Shown: positions 40,655 through 51,286, numbered from the stretch's first letter. The stretch is DNA of 64,000 nt from Saksenaea vasiformis B4078 (GCA_000697055.1 JNDT01002281.1:55649-119648); one strand, 5' to 3'. Notes: generated by a model from the sequence alone, not told the origin. Numbers and translations: made by a program.

Positions 40655-41746
40655 TCATTCCGTTTTGGTATTGGTGGCTTTACCAGGCGCTCTTTTGGCT
40701 TGTTGAACCGGAAGTTCAGTTCCCAGTAATTTGTCCCAAAACGTAAAAAAAGGTTGAGAGAAGTTTTTCTTGATGCCGTACGGTTGATGGTGAATATCAT
40801 GGCTTTCATGATTAAAAAAGATCAGCAACGATTACATGATAGCAATGGATGGGCACTTACTATTCAACATTATTCCCGAAAAAGTACTGCAGCGGATCCC
40901 ACGGTAATGCGTATCCGCAATGATCATCCACTAGATAAAAGAGTTGGCATTGGAATAGCGTGTGAATAGATCTATTACCTGTCTTCATTGTAGAAAATGT
41001 GAAGAACAGCATGCTCAAACGGGCGGACATCCCAGTGAGTTCAAATGCTAACGTAGCACCAAGCGTGTCCAACATGAAGCCTTCAATCGGATGGTTGTAC
41101 AATGCACCAAACGCGTAAGGAACGTATAACCGATGATGATGTGAATGGATGTGTTTGTAAAGGAACTTATTTATATGGAACAGACGATGTAGAAAGTACT
41201 GATGTGCGTCCATAATCACCCTAAAAGAAAGAAAGAAAAAAGAGATCTGTTAGAATAGTTCTACATTTTTTCGTCGTATATTTCGTACATGGCAGCAAAA
41301 AATTGACAGGCAGGGATGAGACCCCAGTAAATAAACTTTGCCAACATATCCGCCGTGGAATAAAGGCCATCATCGTATGTTGACAGCCAAGCAAAGATAT
41401 GATGGGTAAGGCGAGCTACCGCGGCCTCTTGTTGAAGTGCTTGAAGCTTGGGATCAGTCGGTTGTAAGATGGCAATGCCCATCAAAACTTGAGCAAGCTG
41501 TTGTAATCCAACCATTGCCAGTACTCGTTTAACCGACACACGATTGCGTTTCCTCATGTCGTCTGAAGTATGGATACGATACTGTTCAAAAAAGGGGATT
41601 TCGGCTTTCATCACAAAGTGGAATGCCACGCTGTAGACCCAGTAGACAACTACCGGAACCCATAGCGCAAGCATTTCATCCGTCCATGGATCTCTCTGAA
41701 GTTGCGATTGAATAGTCGAAGCGACAAAGTGAGCCGTAGCATTCAT
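40655..41746 (-). CDS. SUR2: Sphinganine C4-hydroxylase (Sur2-type, fatty acid hydroxylase superfamily)
   Basis: ER membrane di-iron hydroxylase converting dihydrosphingosine/dihydroceramide to the phyto form. Four exons: 41289-41746, 40979-41220, 40861-40930, 40655-40802, closing in frame to 305 aa. Three transmembrane stretches precede the histidine boxes: HRLFH, HSHHHRLYVPYAFGALYNHP and YHDIHH, plus DDHCGYALPWDP between. The second box with YAFGALYNHPIEGF is diagnostic of Sur2. The C-terminal part NFSQPFFTFWDKLLGT is also typical. The final Tyr-His codon pair is reconstituted across the last intron (GTAAGT donor). The end TNTKTE is hydrophilic, with no classical KKXX signal seen. Confidence 0.92.
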
Positions 41747-42189
41747 TGTGGGGTAAAAGAAAACCGAAGAGACAAAAACAACACAGACTGGCTTGTGTGA
41801 TCTTTGCCAAAAGAAAAATATCCACGTGCTGTGTATTGCCGCAACAGTTATTCGGGCACAGTAGCCGGCACGAATGAAAACCGCGTCCAAATTGCTCCGC
41901 CGACTGAAGTGTGCACACAATTTGGGGGAAAACAGGATGGATCGTCCGTAATATATATTTTATTAAGTCAGCTTCTTCATTAAAGTTATATTGAACAGGT
42001 TCAAATCACATTGTGGTTAAGATTCCCTAATCTCTAGTGAAAATCATCCTTTATCTGATGGAACTTTTTTTTTGGTGTACAGCAAGGAGACTAACGTCCG
42101 AACTTCCGAAAGTTTCGCTGCACAGACACTTTTTGTCAGACAAGCGTCTTTCTTTTTTTCCCCTTTCTACTTCCGTCCCTGTTACTTCC
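41747..42189. promoter_or_regulatory. Divergent promoter region of SUR2 and the MAPR haem protein
   Basis: 443 bp between two ATGs pointing away from each other. A/T- and T-rich (T9 near 42066-42074, TTTTTTTCCCC near 42152-42162). No defined operator recognised. Confidence 0.4.
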
Positions 42190-43019
42190 ATGTCAACCGT
42201 CCAACGACGTAAACCATCACGTCCAGATGGCGAGGAACATGCTTCGTCAGCAAAGCGTGAAGAGATCCCTCAAAAGCAATCAAAAACGAATGTGCTTGCC
42301 ACCATCGCCATGGGATTGATGTGGGCTGTCATCCTGTTTTTCATGGGATCATACTTGATTACTGAATCTTGGACCTGGGGCTATCGTGGCAAATGGACAA
42401 ACATCAATACATATTTTCCTGTAGGTGATAAATGACGTACAGCACGTTCTAATGACAAAAATACGCGCCTGTCCTTTTATAGCGTAAGGAACTTGTACTT
42501 TCGGAAGAACAACTATCCATGTATGACGGTTCCCGGCCCGATTTACCGCTCTATGTTGCACTAGAGTAAGTTTCATAAAAGTCTTAGCAACCGATTTCCT
42601 TACAAGTAGCTTAGCGGCGATGTATACGACGTAAGCGCAGGCCGAGGTTGGTACGGCCCTGTAAGTAGTCCTACCGTGCTCGTAGTCAAAAGAGACAGCT
42701 AACAGAAGGATAGGGAGGAAGTTATAATCACTTTGCTGGCAAGGACGCAGCACGAGCCTATGTAACAGGATGTTTCAAAGAACATCTCACACATGACCTT
42801 CGTGGATTATCAGATGCTGAACTGAAGGTATACAATGAATGTTATTGTGCATCTTTAACGTATTTAAAACATTAGGGAGTTGATCATTGGAAGAACTTTT
42901 ACAAGAACCACCATACCTACTTTAAGGTGGGGCGTGTGTTGCATCCACCTATCAACAAGGATACCCCAATCCCTAAACCTTGCAAACAACCTACTGGAAG
43001 AAAACCAGGATCGAAATAA
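42190..43019 (+). CDS. Cytochrome b5-like haem-binding membrane protein (MAPR/Dap1 family)
   Basis: Membrane-anchored haem protein of the PGRMC/Dap1 class, which supports sterol-synthesis P450s in yeast. Five exons: 42190-42420, 42483-42565, 42615-42660, 42714-42827, 42876-43019, encoding 205 aa in frame. Order: hydrophilic N-terminus; transmembrane helix NVLATIAMGLMWAVILFFMG; then the haem domain: LSMYDGSRPDLPLYVAL, DGDVYDVSAGRGWYGPGGSY, FAGKDAARAYVTGCF, LSDAELKGVDHWKNFY. The YDV..GR.WYGPGG.Y block carries the Tyr ligands of MAPR proteins. The tail is Pro/Lys-rich. The same frame is open upstream to 42037, but 42190 starts a normal N-terminus. The head-to-head neighbour is SUR2, also a lipid-metabolism enzyme. 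Confidence 0.88.
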
Positions 43020-43190
43020 CGTGTTCCTTCTAATTTAGAGAAACGGCTCGCTAGTTTGTGCCAGTTTATTTTATCTTATTTGTCCATCGAAAACATGTTA
43101 CAGAATAATCACTTTATCTACTTACAATCCTTCCCGTGTAGTCCCTATCCTAATCATTATCCTGTAATATTTTCTTTTCTCCTGCTGGTT

Positions 43191-46163
43191 TCAGGAGCGA
43201 TGCCGTTGCAGGAAGTACAAATAAGCTTCTCCAATGGGTGGTGCTGGTGCCACAGCAACCTTATTGTCGTTAAAGAGTACCCATTGATTATCTTTATATA
43301 TGTGTGCCACGTAATGGCCACAATGAACAGATGTACCCTTGTGCGAAACGAAGGACTTCACCACGTAATCAAATGGCGGAGTAACGTCTATCATACATGT
43401 AAATAGTCATTATAGCCCATCTTCAACGTTACCTCCAGTAGATGCCTTGTCCGCCGGAGCAGTTTCGGCGACCGTCTCCTCTCCAGAGTCATCTGGGTGG
43501 CTGAAAAGCCAGTCTACAGCGCGCTCGGTATCGTTGTTCTTTTGTTTAAATCGCGGTCAATCTCATATTCCCTTTTAAAATTGGTTGTACATACCGTTTC
43601 CCTAAGAGCTTTCTTAGCTTGTGCAGGAGTAAAGCCCATATCGCAGAGAAGAGACACTTGTTCTTCAGACGCGGGTGCGGAAGAGGAGGTGTTCGTTGCA
43701 GCCAAAGGTCCATCGATATCTAACCAAGAAAAAAGGGCGATAAATAACTCGATCGAATGCTAATCCAAATTGCGTTATACCAGGATCATCCATGTGCTCA
43801 AAAATCCAATTCATGGCAGCGTCTGCGCCGTTATGGCCTGTGTTCACCAATGCCCGCTTACACCTGTTCTCAGAGAATCCCATCGCCATCAACTGATCCA
43901 ATGCTACTTGATCAAACGCCGGTTCTGCAATAGAGGTGAGAAACGAGCATATTGCTTGTCTCTAGCGTTTACCTGTGGACGCAGCTTCCTCAGCGGGTAA
44001 GAGCTCTTCTCCGGGTTGCTGACCAGTTCCTAAATACTTCTGAAGTTGTATAGGACTGTCAGGGAAGGTGATAGGAACGTCTGGTATACTAATGATCAGT
44101 CTAACATTCAATCACATGAAATAGCCGCAGTAAAACGAACTTAATTTTCTCGGCACCCAGTCGATAAAAGCAAATCTACGCGCGTGGATGACCAACACCT
44201 CGGGAAATGTGCTGAATTTCGTAGACCTGGGTATGGTTGTCAGCATCAAATTATCAAAGCGCTTTAGAGTCACCTACTTGTGAGCTGTTGTTTTCTCATT
44301 GCAACTTGGGCAGTTGTAGCCTTCGACAGTTTCTTCCTGGACAAATAAATCGAGACATTCGTAGAAGTTCACAGGCTCAAATGTCGCTTTCTCGTCGCTA
44401 ATATCTACTCCAGCGGCCGATCGTGCAGGAACATTCACCGAAATACTGTTTGTAGTGTCCTTTTGGTACCGAACTTTTTTACATTTTCCACATTGAAGAC
44501 GCTGCTCAAGCAAGAATTCGAACAATCGTGTAGGATCCTGTTCCTTGGAAGCATGCTCCTTTTGCGTAATCGATTTACACAAAAACTGGAAGAATTCATA
44601 CGCGTCTTGCTGCCTCATTGTTGAAAATTCTTCATGGCCTTTGCCTATCAATGCCTTGAACATGCTTGGCGCAACACCTTCCTGCGAAGGTACATCGCTG
44701 TCGTTTTTGGACTCTTGAGGTTCTGAATATCGCCCAGAAAACAAGCCGTCTGCCATCTTGTGCAGTTGGCAGTGCCAGCAATTCGCAGGTTCGTTTGTAC
44801 ATGTCATTGCATGGTCTTGTAACTGTGTAAAATAACGCGCCTGGAACGCCTCAAGATCAAAGACGGATTGAAGGACGGACGCCATGTAGCAGCTAGGATA
44901 ATGACATGAGGTCTACAATGTAAGAGTAAAGCTATCCTTTTACCTATTTCCTAGGTTCTTCAATCCAGTATATCCAGGGCCAAACTTAGGCTCCAATTGC
45001 TTTCCATCTTCTGTGGTCATGCTGAAATCAAACTTGAGGTTCTGCTCTAGTTGCTTTGATACAAGTGTTAGTCAGCGAGGTAAGGCTTAGTCAGCTTACC
45101 AATTCGGTCATGCTCTTTTCAGTTTTCATCTGTTGAGATACATTGATTCCCCAGTTAGCCAAATGATCTGCAAGATCATTATCCAACTTGGCGTCATTGC
45201 AAAGGTAACAGTAGATATCTAACATTTGTCTCCGATGAGAAGAAAGCTGGGAAACGGGCGCAGAACTCACCAGCGGTTCCCTCCGGAGTAATTGTTCCGA
45301 GCTTGCATGACACACCATGCCCTGTTTTTTCAAAGTGTTCCAAACCATGATTGTTACCACCAGATCCGTCGTAGTGTCTTCGACCACATCCCAGGTTTCC
45401 ACAAGTTAAACAAAGCCACAGGTTCTCCTTGAGCTCACAGTTTGCACAATGGGCCAAATCCTGCTGTTCCAATTTCTTGGCCGCTTCCTGTACCAGACAC
45501 AGTGTGTGTTCACATGCAGTGATCTCCTCCGCCCACGCCTTAACTTCCGACTGTTTGGCCGATGACAATGACGCAAGAATGGCATCAATCACTGTAGCCA
45601 ACTGGTTAAATAGTATTCACATATGATCAGCAAGTTGACATCAAGCATGCGGTTACGTACTTCAGGTGCGCTCTCCTTACTCATCTCCAATCCATCACAT
45701 GCGTAGCATCGAATTTTCGTGATATATTCATATTTGGTCTCCTCGTCCTCTGGGACAATAGCAAGCTTACTAATCTTTTGCGGTGGTGGCGATTCATCTC
45801 GAGACTAGTCCACAACCAAATAAATAAGCATTTGCTGAATATCTCTGTTCGACTTTCTTACTCGTTTTGTCTTGTCGGTTACTATGCGACGAATGTTGAC
45901 GGCAAGCGGATGGCCGCTTAGTAATGAATGGTTACGAGCATGCATTCTCTGTTGATCGACACAGCCTCCATTAAAGCAAGCCAGACAGACATCGATACCT
46001 TCAGGTCCATCCTGCGATGAATTGTGCATGTTACTTCAGCGTAGACGCGATGCGGAGTATTAAATACCTGAGAATCAAAGCACTGAGTGCATTCATCCTT
46101 ATGAACTTGAGTATAAGCAGATGGAGCCCTACAGCTGCTCGACTGAATATGAGTACACGCCAT
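43191..46163 (-). CDS. UBP14: Ubiquitin C-terminal hydrolase Ubp14 (USP5/isopeptidase T)
   Basis: Disassembles unanchored polyubiquitin. Thirteen exons: 46068-46163, 45862-46011, 45661-45804, 45271-45601, 45100-45218, 44944-45053, 44278-44892, 44141-44226, 43973-44088, 43781-43924, 43595-43719, 43433-43538, 43191-43387; about 779 aa (yeast 781). Order seen: N-terminal variant zinc finger (CTQCF...CLACFNGGC); UBP zinc finger (CANCELKENLWLCLTCGNLG, HYDGSGGNNHGLEHFEKTGH); catalytic Cys in LGNSCYMAS, split by an intron; QQDAYEFFQ; CGKCKKVRY; YNCPSCNEKTTA; HARRFAFIDWVPRKL; two UBA domains (ALDQLMAMGFSENRCKRAL, LLCDMGFTPAQAKKAL); His box HCGHYVAHIYKDNQWV. The donor ending exon 44141 is unclear (GTTCGT). 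Convergent with the MAPR gene, 171 bp apart. Confidence 0.93.
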
Positions 46164-47055
46164 TTTAGAGTTGGGAATGTAGAGATCTTTGAAATGGCAA
46201 AACAAACGCGTTGACGAAAAACCCCGTTAGTGACGTAATTGGTGCGCGAGCGGGCGGGCGAACGGTTGTAGATACGAGCTGTCTTTTTTTCGATTTGCCT
46301 GAAATGACCATTATTCCGGACTTCGAAAACATCCAGGCTCTGGTTACTGGTGAATGCAGAGAAAATTAGCTAGCTTTAAGCTTGACTTCTGATGATCAAG
46401 TGATCCTTGAGCTTATTTCATATCTTTATTGAACGTTTCTGTATGAAGACAGATATCTACCCGGAAGCACGATGACAATGCAAAGAGTTTCCATAATAAT
46501 GACAAAAATGTCGCTCAACAGTTCATAAGCAGTACTAGGATTGAGCTCAAAAGGTAGACTTAATAAAATAGTGCTGACTTGAGACAGCCAAGTCCTGAGG
46601 ACGTTTTAAAGTGCAAAAGTAATGGTGGTGATTCACGTGGAGGTGATCACTTCCCCCAGTGGCGACATGTATAGCATGCAAGTAGACGTTGATGCTCGAC
46701 ACTCTTTTGAAACGTCTCAAGAACCATAGACTTATGCATCATTAACCTTGGTGCAGCGACCGCCAATCATCCTTTAAACGCGTTCCCTGCTACTACTCTT
46801 GTATGGGTTAAAGTACGAGTGGTGCGCAGTACGAAGCACAGTTCCTTCTCTTTCTTGGTATGGATAAAGGATTGTATATCTCTAGGGCCAAGGCTTCCAA
46901 TAGAAATCATCGTTGGCATATGACTGCTTCGATAACACAAGTATCAATCAAAATCCCCGTGTCGATCTTCCGCTAGTCGCCGTTGATGTACGGTATATAG
47001 TCTTTCCGGCACCGTCAGTCATAGGCAAAGTGAAGGCAATGTTAAAATAGGCTAC
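46164..47055. other. Intergenic, no supportable gene
   Basis: 892 bp. Just upstream of UBP14 there is a G/C-rich patch (GCGCGAGCGGGCGGGCG near 46242-46258), likely part of its promoter. An ATG at 46304 opens MTIIPDFENIQALVTG but ends within 21 codons. It could be an isolated first exon or chance. Nothing else is recognised. Confidence 0.4.
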
Positions 47056-48624
47056 ATGTCGGTGACCAGATCCCAGAAGGTGCCATTGCTTTCAGAAATA
47101 CCACTGCGCAGCATAGCTGAGTCACATGCTGTACTTCATTTAAGTAGAATTACAGTATGTGTCACAGTACCGTCGTCCCCCTTTTTTTTTGGCTTTGATT
47201 ATGGATTTCCGAGAGTGGGAAACATCCGTTTTGAAGGTATTAATGAATACTTCTTTCTCAATCGTGTTTATCATAAGACCTTCAAGGGAAACGGAGCAAC
47301 AGCGCAGGATACATATGTAGATATACAGCAAGAGCGAACCGAAATGTTTGACACATTAAGAAAAGCTGCCAACAACAGAGACATAGCTGCACAATACAAA
47401 CTTGGAATAATGTACAGCGATGGGAAAGAGGTAAATCAGGACTATGTGGAGGCGTTCAAATGGTTCAAGAAGGCGGCCGCCGAAAACCACGCTGAGGCGC
47501 AGTACAGAATCGGAACAGCATTTAAAGACGGTCATGGAGTGGATAAAGATTATGCCCAAGCGTTTGAATGGTTTAAAAAGTCTGCTGATCAGAGCAGCTC
47601 TAAAGCGCAGTATGAATTGGGACTTTTGTGTAAAGATGGCCTAGGCGTGCAACAAAATTATACAACTGCGCTTGAGTGGTTGACGAAAGCAGCAAATCAA
47701 AATTACGCAGCTGCACAGACTGACATTGGGCTGATGTACGAAAAAGGACATGGAGTGGAACGGGATTTTAGACAAGCAGTCGAATGGTACAGAAAAGCGG
47801 CTGAACAAGGCTATGCTCGTGGACAGCTGTTCTTTGCGGAAATGCACTTGGATGGCCTTGGTGTAGAGCCGAATTATACGGTAGCACTGGAATGGTTGCG
47901 GAAAGCGGCTGATCAAAACTATGCGAAGGCCAAGAACACAATAGGATATATGTACGAGTATGGATATGGTGTAGGCCAAGACTACGTCAAAGCAGTAGAG
48001 TGGTACAAAAAGGCGGCTGAACAAGGCGATTCCTGGGCCCAATATAACCTTGGACTTTCGTATAAAAACGGTGAAGGTGTGGATCAAGACTACACAGAGG
48101 CCTTTGAATGGCTGATGAAAGCAGCTGAACAGAACCATAAAGATGCACAAAATTGGATAGGCATTATGTACAAAAATGGAGAAGGAGTTGCTAGAGACTA
48201 CAGCAAAGCATTCGAATGGTACATGAAGTCGGCAGAGCAAGGCGATGATTGCGCCCAATACAATCTTGGAATGCTATACAGAGATGGCTTAGGTGTGGAT
48301 AAAGACTACGTGAAGGCCTTCGACTGGTTACTTAAAGCTGCGAATCAAAGCGATATAGATGCACAAGTCGAGGTTGCGTTGATGTATAAAAGCGGACATG
48401 GTGTTAACCGCAATTATACGAAAGCATTTGAGTGGTTCAGAAGAGCTGTCCACATGAACAGTGCTGACGGCCAATATAACCTCGGGATTTCGTATATGTA
48501 CGGCATCGGTGTTGACAAAGACCGTAGGAGAGCGTTAGATATTTTCAGAAAAGCGACCATGTACCATCATAGAAAAGCAGAACTGATGTACCAAAAGTTA
48601 TGTAGAGCGAATTGCCTCCATTAA
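47056..48624 (+). CDS. Sel1-like repeat protein (11 repeats)
   Basis: Single open frame of 522 aa, no intron. From about residue 111 to 507 it is a solenoid of eleven 36-residue Sel1-like repeats of the form AQYxLGxMYxxGxGVxxDYxxAxEWxxKAAEQ; examples are AQYKLGIMYSDGKEVNQDY and AQYNLGLSYKNGEGVDQDY. Such alpha-alpha repeats scaffold protein complexes (Hrd3/Sel1L, Chs4/Skt5 are relatives). The part before residue ~97 has no repeat and includes PSSPFFFGFDYGF; the natural start may be the Met at 47344 (MFDTLRKAANNRD), with the upstream part chance. No signal peptide is convincing. It ends RANCLH soon after the last repeat. In arbuscular-mycorrhizal relatives such genes are hugely expanded. The specific function is unknown. 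Confidence 0.88.
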   Translation: MSVTRSQKVPLLSEIPLRSIAESHAVLHLSRITVCVTVPSSPFFFGFDYGFPRVGNIRFEGINEYFFLNRVYHKTFKGNGATAQDTYVDIQQERTEMFDTLRKAANNRDIAAQYKLGIMYSDGKEVNQDYVEAFKWFKKAAAENHAEAQYRIGTAFKDGHGVDKDYAQAFEWFKKSADQSSSKAQYELGLLCKDGLGVQQNYTTALEWLTKAANQNYAAAQTDIGLMYEKGHGVERDFRQAVEWYRKAAEQGYARGQLFFAEMHLDGLGVEPNYTVALEWLRKAADQNYAKAKNTIGYMYEYGYGVGQDYVKAVEWYKKAAEQGDSWAQYNLGLSYKNGEGVDQDYTEAFEWLMKAAEQNHKDAQNWIGIMYKNGEGVARDYSKAFEWYMKSAEQGDDCAQYNLGMLYRDGLGVDKDYVKAFDWLLKAANQSDIDAQVEVALMYKSGHGVNRNYTKAFEWFRRAVHMNSADGQYNLGISYMYGIGVDKDRRRALDIFRKATMYHHRKAELMYQKLCRANCLH

Positions 48625-48913
48625 TATACTTCAGCTTTCAATAATAAATGTATATAACGTCTAATTTTTTCTCAAACGTTGCTGCTTAGCAAACAGCTCG
48701 CACAACCAAGATACCAGGAAGCAGATACTTTTCTCATCAATTCAAAAGGAAATACGGTCTTCTAATACTAGATCCAATATCAACACTGCATAGATTCGTA
48801 CGACGATGTTTTCATTATGCCAAGTACAGTCTCTCGGAACTTATCAGTACTGTTTATTGATTATCTTTTTCGCTACTTCTCTTCTACTTGTTTTCTCTTT
48901 TATCTTTCTTATA

Positions 48914-48940
48914 CGCTCCCCTCCAAAAAATACTCGTACA
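48914..48940 (+). repeat. Left terminal inverted repeat of the Tc1 element
   Basis: 27 bp starting CGCTCCCCTCC and ending ACTCGTACA; preceded by TA. Complementary to 50240-50266 with a single mismatch at position 2. Confidence 0.9.
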
Positions 48941-49023
48941 GTCCCAAAATTTATCCTAAATAGGGAAGTGTATACCTTCTTTTTCTTTCTTCTTTTCTTC
49001 CTTTTCGAAATAAAGTCCACGCG

Positions 49024-50094
49024 ATGCCGCTACAAAACATTACCAACACTCCTCGTAAACCCTATGCCGAAGTTTCGGTCAGTGAACGCAACCAGATCCT
49101 TGGGATGAGGCTTGCTGGAATGTCCTATGGTCAAATTGCCAAGCAGAAGAATATTCCCCGTTCTACAGTTAGTACGATTATAAAAGCCATAGAAAAAAAT
49201 GGTGACGCTGCACCTAAAAAGCATCCTGGAAGACCAAAGAAGATATCAGAACGAGCCTCACGTCTCATTGCTTCGAACATTCGCCGGGAACCAAGAAAGC
49301 CATTGGGGTACCATCTTGCCTTGGCGCAGCGCGATTCGATCACCGTGTCTCTCAACACATTTCGCAAGGAGGTTCACGCGCTTGGCTTCTTTTCACGCCG
49401 TCCTGTTACTAGACCCAAACTAACGTCGCGGCATAAGGAAAGCCGTTTGAAATGGGCAACCGAGCACCTCCATTGGACAACTGAACAATGGGCCAAGGTG
49501 ATGTGGTCTGATGAGTCTCGGTTTCGCGTCGAAGGCAACGATGGTAGACAACGTGTTTTGAGAAAAGATGGAGAAGGTCTTCAGGAACGTCACATCACTC
49601 AGATAACCAAGTATGGTGGCGGTTCGGTGATGATATGGGCAGCCTTCACTGCTGCCGGTGTTGGCCCAATTCGACTCATCACCGGCAACATGAACCAGGA
49701 TGAGTATGTGAACACGTTGTCAGAGGCCTTCTGTCCGTACCTCCGGGAGATGGTTGCTGACGGTCAAGAGGTTGAATATGTACTTCAGGAGGACGGTGCC
49801 AGCTGCCATGTCGGCGCTTACGCGACATGGTGGAAACAGATGAACAAGGTACCGACCATTGGGAAGTGGCCCGCTCAAAGTCCCGATCTGAACCCAATCG
49901 AGCATCTCTGGGACGAAGTGGAGCGAATCCTTACGCCCAGAAGACATAGCATTCTGAATGCAAAACAGTTGGGCCAGGCATTGCTTGACGAGTGGGCCAA
50001 GATATCCTCTGAGGTATGTAGAAAGTTGGTGGAATCTATGCCCAGAAGATGTCAAGCTGTTATTGACGCCCATGGTGGGCATACCACATATTAA
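49024..50094 (+). CDS. Tc1/mariner transposase
   Basis: 356 aa. N-terminal helix-turn-helix pair: SVSERNQILGMRLAGMSYGQ then IPRSTVSTIIKAI, followed by a GRPKK AT-hook-like basic patch and a second HTH (LALAQRDSITVSLNTFRKEV). Catalytic DDE domain: first Asp in VMWSDESRF, second in YVLQEDGASCH, Glu in SPDLNPIEHLWDEVE. By my count 35 residues separate the second Asp and the Glu, one more than the usual Tc1 DD34E. GGGSVMIWAAF and KWPAQSPDLNP are standard Tc1 motifs. The ATG at 49024 lies about 84 bp inside the left repeat. There is no intron, unlike most neighbours. Confidence 0.95.
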   Translation: MPLQNITNTPRKPYAEVSVSERNQILGMRLAGMSYGQIAKQKNIPRSTVSTIIKAIEKNGDAAPKKHPGRPKKISERASRLIASNIRREPRKPLGYHLALAQRDSITVSLNTFRKEVHALGFFSRRPVTRPKLTSRHKESRLKWATEHLHWTTEQWAKVMWSDESRFRVEGNDGRQRVLRKDGEGLQERHITQITKYGGGSVMIWAAFTAAGVGPIRLITGNMNQDEYVNTLSEAFCPYLREMVADGQEVEYVLQEDGASCHVGAYATWWKQMNKVPTIGKWPAQSPDLNPIEHLWDEVERILTPRRHSILNAKQLGQALLDEWAKISSEVCRKLVESMPRRCQAVIDAHGGHTTY

Positions 50095-50239
50095 ACAGTA
50101 TATTTTCTGAGTATGGAATAAATATATACATGTTTGACTATGGTCATATCGAGTTTGAGAGTTTTGATGTTTATACTTTATGAGTACTGGACCTTAAGAT
50201 TTGCTTAAGGCAATATCATGTTGCTGGGTTACACCAAGT

Positions 50240-50266
50240 TGTACGAGTATTTTTTGGAGGGGAGTG
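50240..50266 (-). repeat. Right terminal inverted repeat of the Tc1 element
   Basis: 27 bp, TGTACGAGTATTTTTTGGAG onward to GGAGTG, followed by TA. Mirror of the left end. Confidence 0.9.
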
Positions 50267-50553
50267 TAGTACGGAGTCTCCCTTTCAATATCTTCCCTCT
50301 CTCTTTTCTTCCATTTTGTCATCCCCTTAGATCTGATGCTTTTCGCCTTTTCTTTTTTCCTTCGCTCACAAGGGTTTTTTCTATCCATTTTTCTCTGAGA
50401 CCTAGCCAGAGTGGACATGTTAAATAACGAAGCACTCACGGTTATTCAATAAAAATCCAAATTTTCATTTTTTACGCTACACTAAATAAATCTTGCGCCT
50501 CTGAAGAGCCAAGTTTGCACTAAAGAAGAATCGAATATGCGGCCATCAGTACA

Positions 50554-50820
50554 TCAACTTTTCGTCTGAAGATCAATCAACTTACATGAACTTGTTCTCC
50601 AGCGGACGCAAAATTTACTCAGGCAGCATAAAAAATAATTCATGGTTAGTAAATGAAAGATGCTTTGATGTATTTCACTTACCCCCGAAGGGTATTTCCG
50701 CCCGTCGACGGAGGCCAAGCCCTGCACCTGATTCGGTGGGGCGGCAAGAGGTTGGGGGCGACCCGATGGCGTAGGAGCGGCCACGTTTGAACGGCGTGCA
50801 GATGACTTGAAGCGGTACAT
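50554..50820 (-). CDS. Possible small gene, unrecognised
   Basis: From an ATG at 50820 the minus strand reads MYRFKSSARRSNVAAPTPSG, then PQPLAAPPNQVQGLASVDGR and KYPSG up to a consensus donor (GTAAGT) at 50682. The segment is clearly more G/C-rich than its surroundings and looks coding. A TACTAAC-like branch site lies 30-40 bp downstream, but the acceptor and second exon are not clear; reading straight through gives 88 codons. A later segment, LALQRRKIYLV, could be a last exon ending near 50460. No family recognised. It starts about 50 bp from repeat copy A. Confidence 0.35.
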   Translation of the reverse strand: MYRFKSSARRSNVAAPTPSGRPQPLAAPPNQVQGLASVDGRKYPSGVSEIHQSIFHLLTMNYFLCCLSKFCVRWRTSSCKLIDLQTKS

Positions 50821-50873
50821 CGTCTGGCAATTTGTTGCGGGAGATGAGCGATACTGATATGTAATAAAAAGTC

Positions 50874-51286
50874 GACATCCGTACCGGGGATGTTTGTACC
50901 AACAGAGCCAAAGAAAAAAGGAAAAAGAAGTGCTCCCTTTAAATATGCATCACTTCTCGTTATCTAAGACATCCTTTTTGTGTGAGATAAAAGAAACCGT
51001 ACCTTTCACACTCCCTTCCCATGAAATACAAAAATCCCATCATTGCCACGCCCTTTTGCATGAGACAAAAAACTCTATCTTTAACATGTTCTTTGCACGA
51101 GACAACGAAATTTTGTCTCTGCCTTGGATAATGGGAAGCTATCAACGGCTCAAGCTTAACATGGAAGAGTATGATACGAAAATCACAGCATCTTATCAAC
51201 GTAAAAATACGTGCTCCAAAACGCAGAGTTTATCTGGAAGTAACGTCAAATATCTTCGAATAGACGCAAAGTCATGGGAAAAATCC
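50874..51286 (+). repeat. Dispersed repeat, copy A
   Basis: About 413 bp, matching 58540-58962 in the same orientation over the whole length at roughly 85% by eye, with small indels. Begins GACATCCGTACCGGGGATGT and ends GTCATGGGAAAAATCC. Inside, from about 50969, are degenerate tandem units of 36-41 bp, each starting AC(A/G)(C/T)C(C)TTT and containing TG(A/C)GA(T/C)AA. No protein of its own is evident and no clear terminal inverted repeats are seen. Could be a non-autonomous element or an old segmental copy. Confidence 0.85.

Larger units (their letters stand above)
48914..50266 (+). mobile_element. Tc1/mariner-type DNA transposon, apparently complete
   Basis: 1353-bp element with matching inverted ends (48914-48940 and 50240-50266, 26 of 27 positions), flanked by TA on both sides (48912-48913 and 50267-50268), the expected Tc1 target duplication. 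It carries one uninterrupted 356-codon transposase. The arms begin CNCTCCCCTCCAAAAAATAC. No internal stop, frameshift or truncation is seen, so the copy looks young and possibly active. Confidence 0.9.

Noticed and set aside
47641..48258. 205-codon minus-strand frame
   Set aside because: Antisense shadow of the Sel1 repeat array; its periodicity mirrors the coding strand.
50874..51286. Repeat copy A as a CRISPR array
   Set aside because: Units are degenerate, contiguous and lack distinct spacers; host is a eukaryote.
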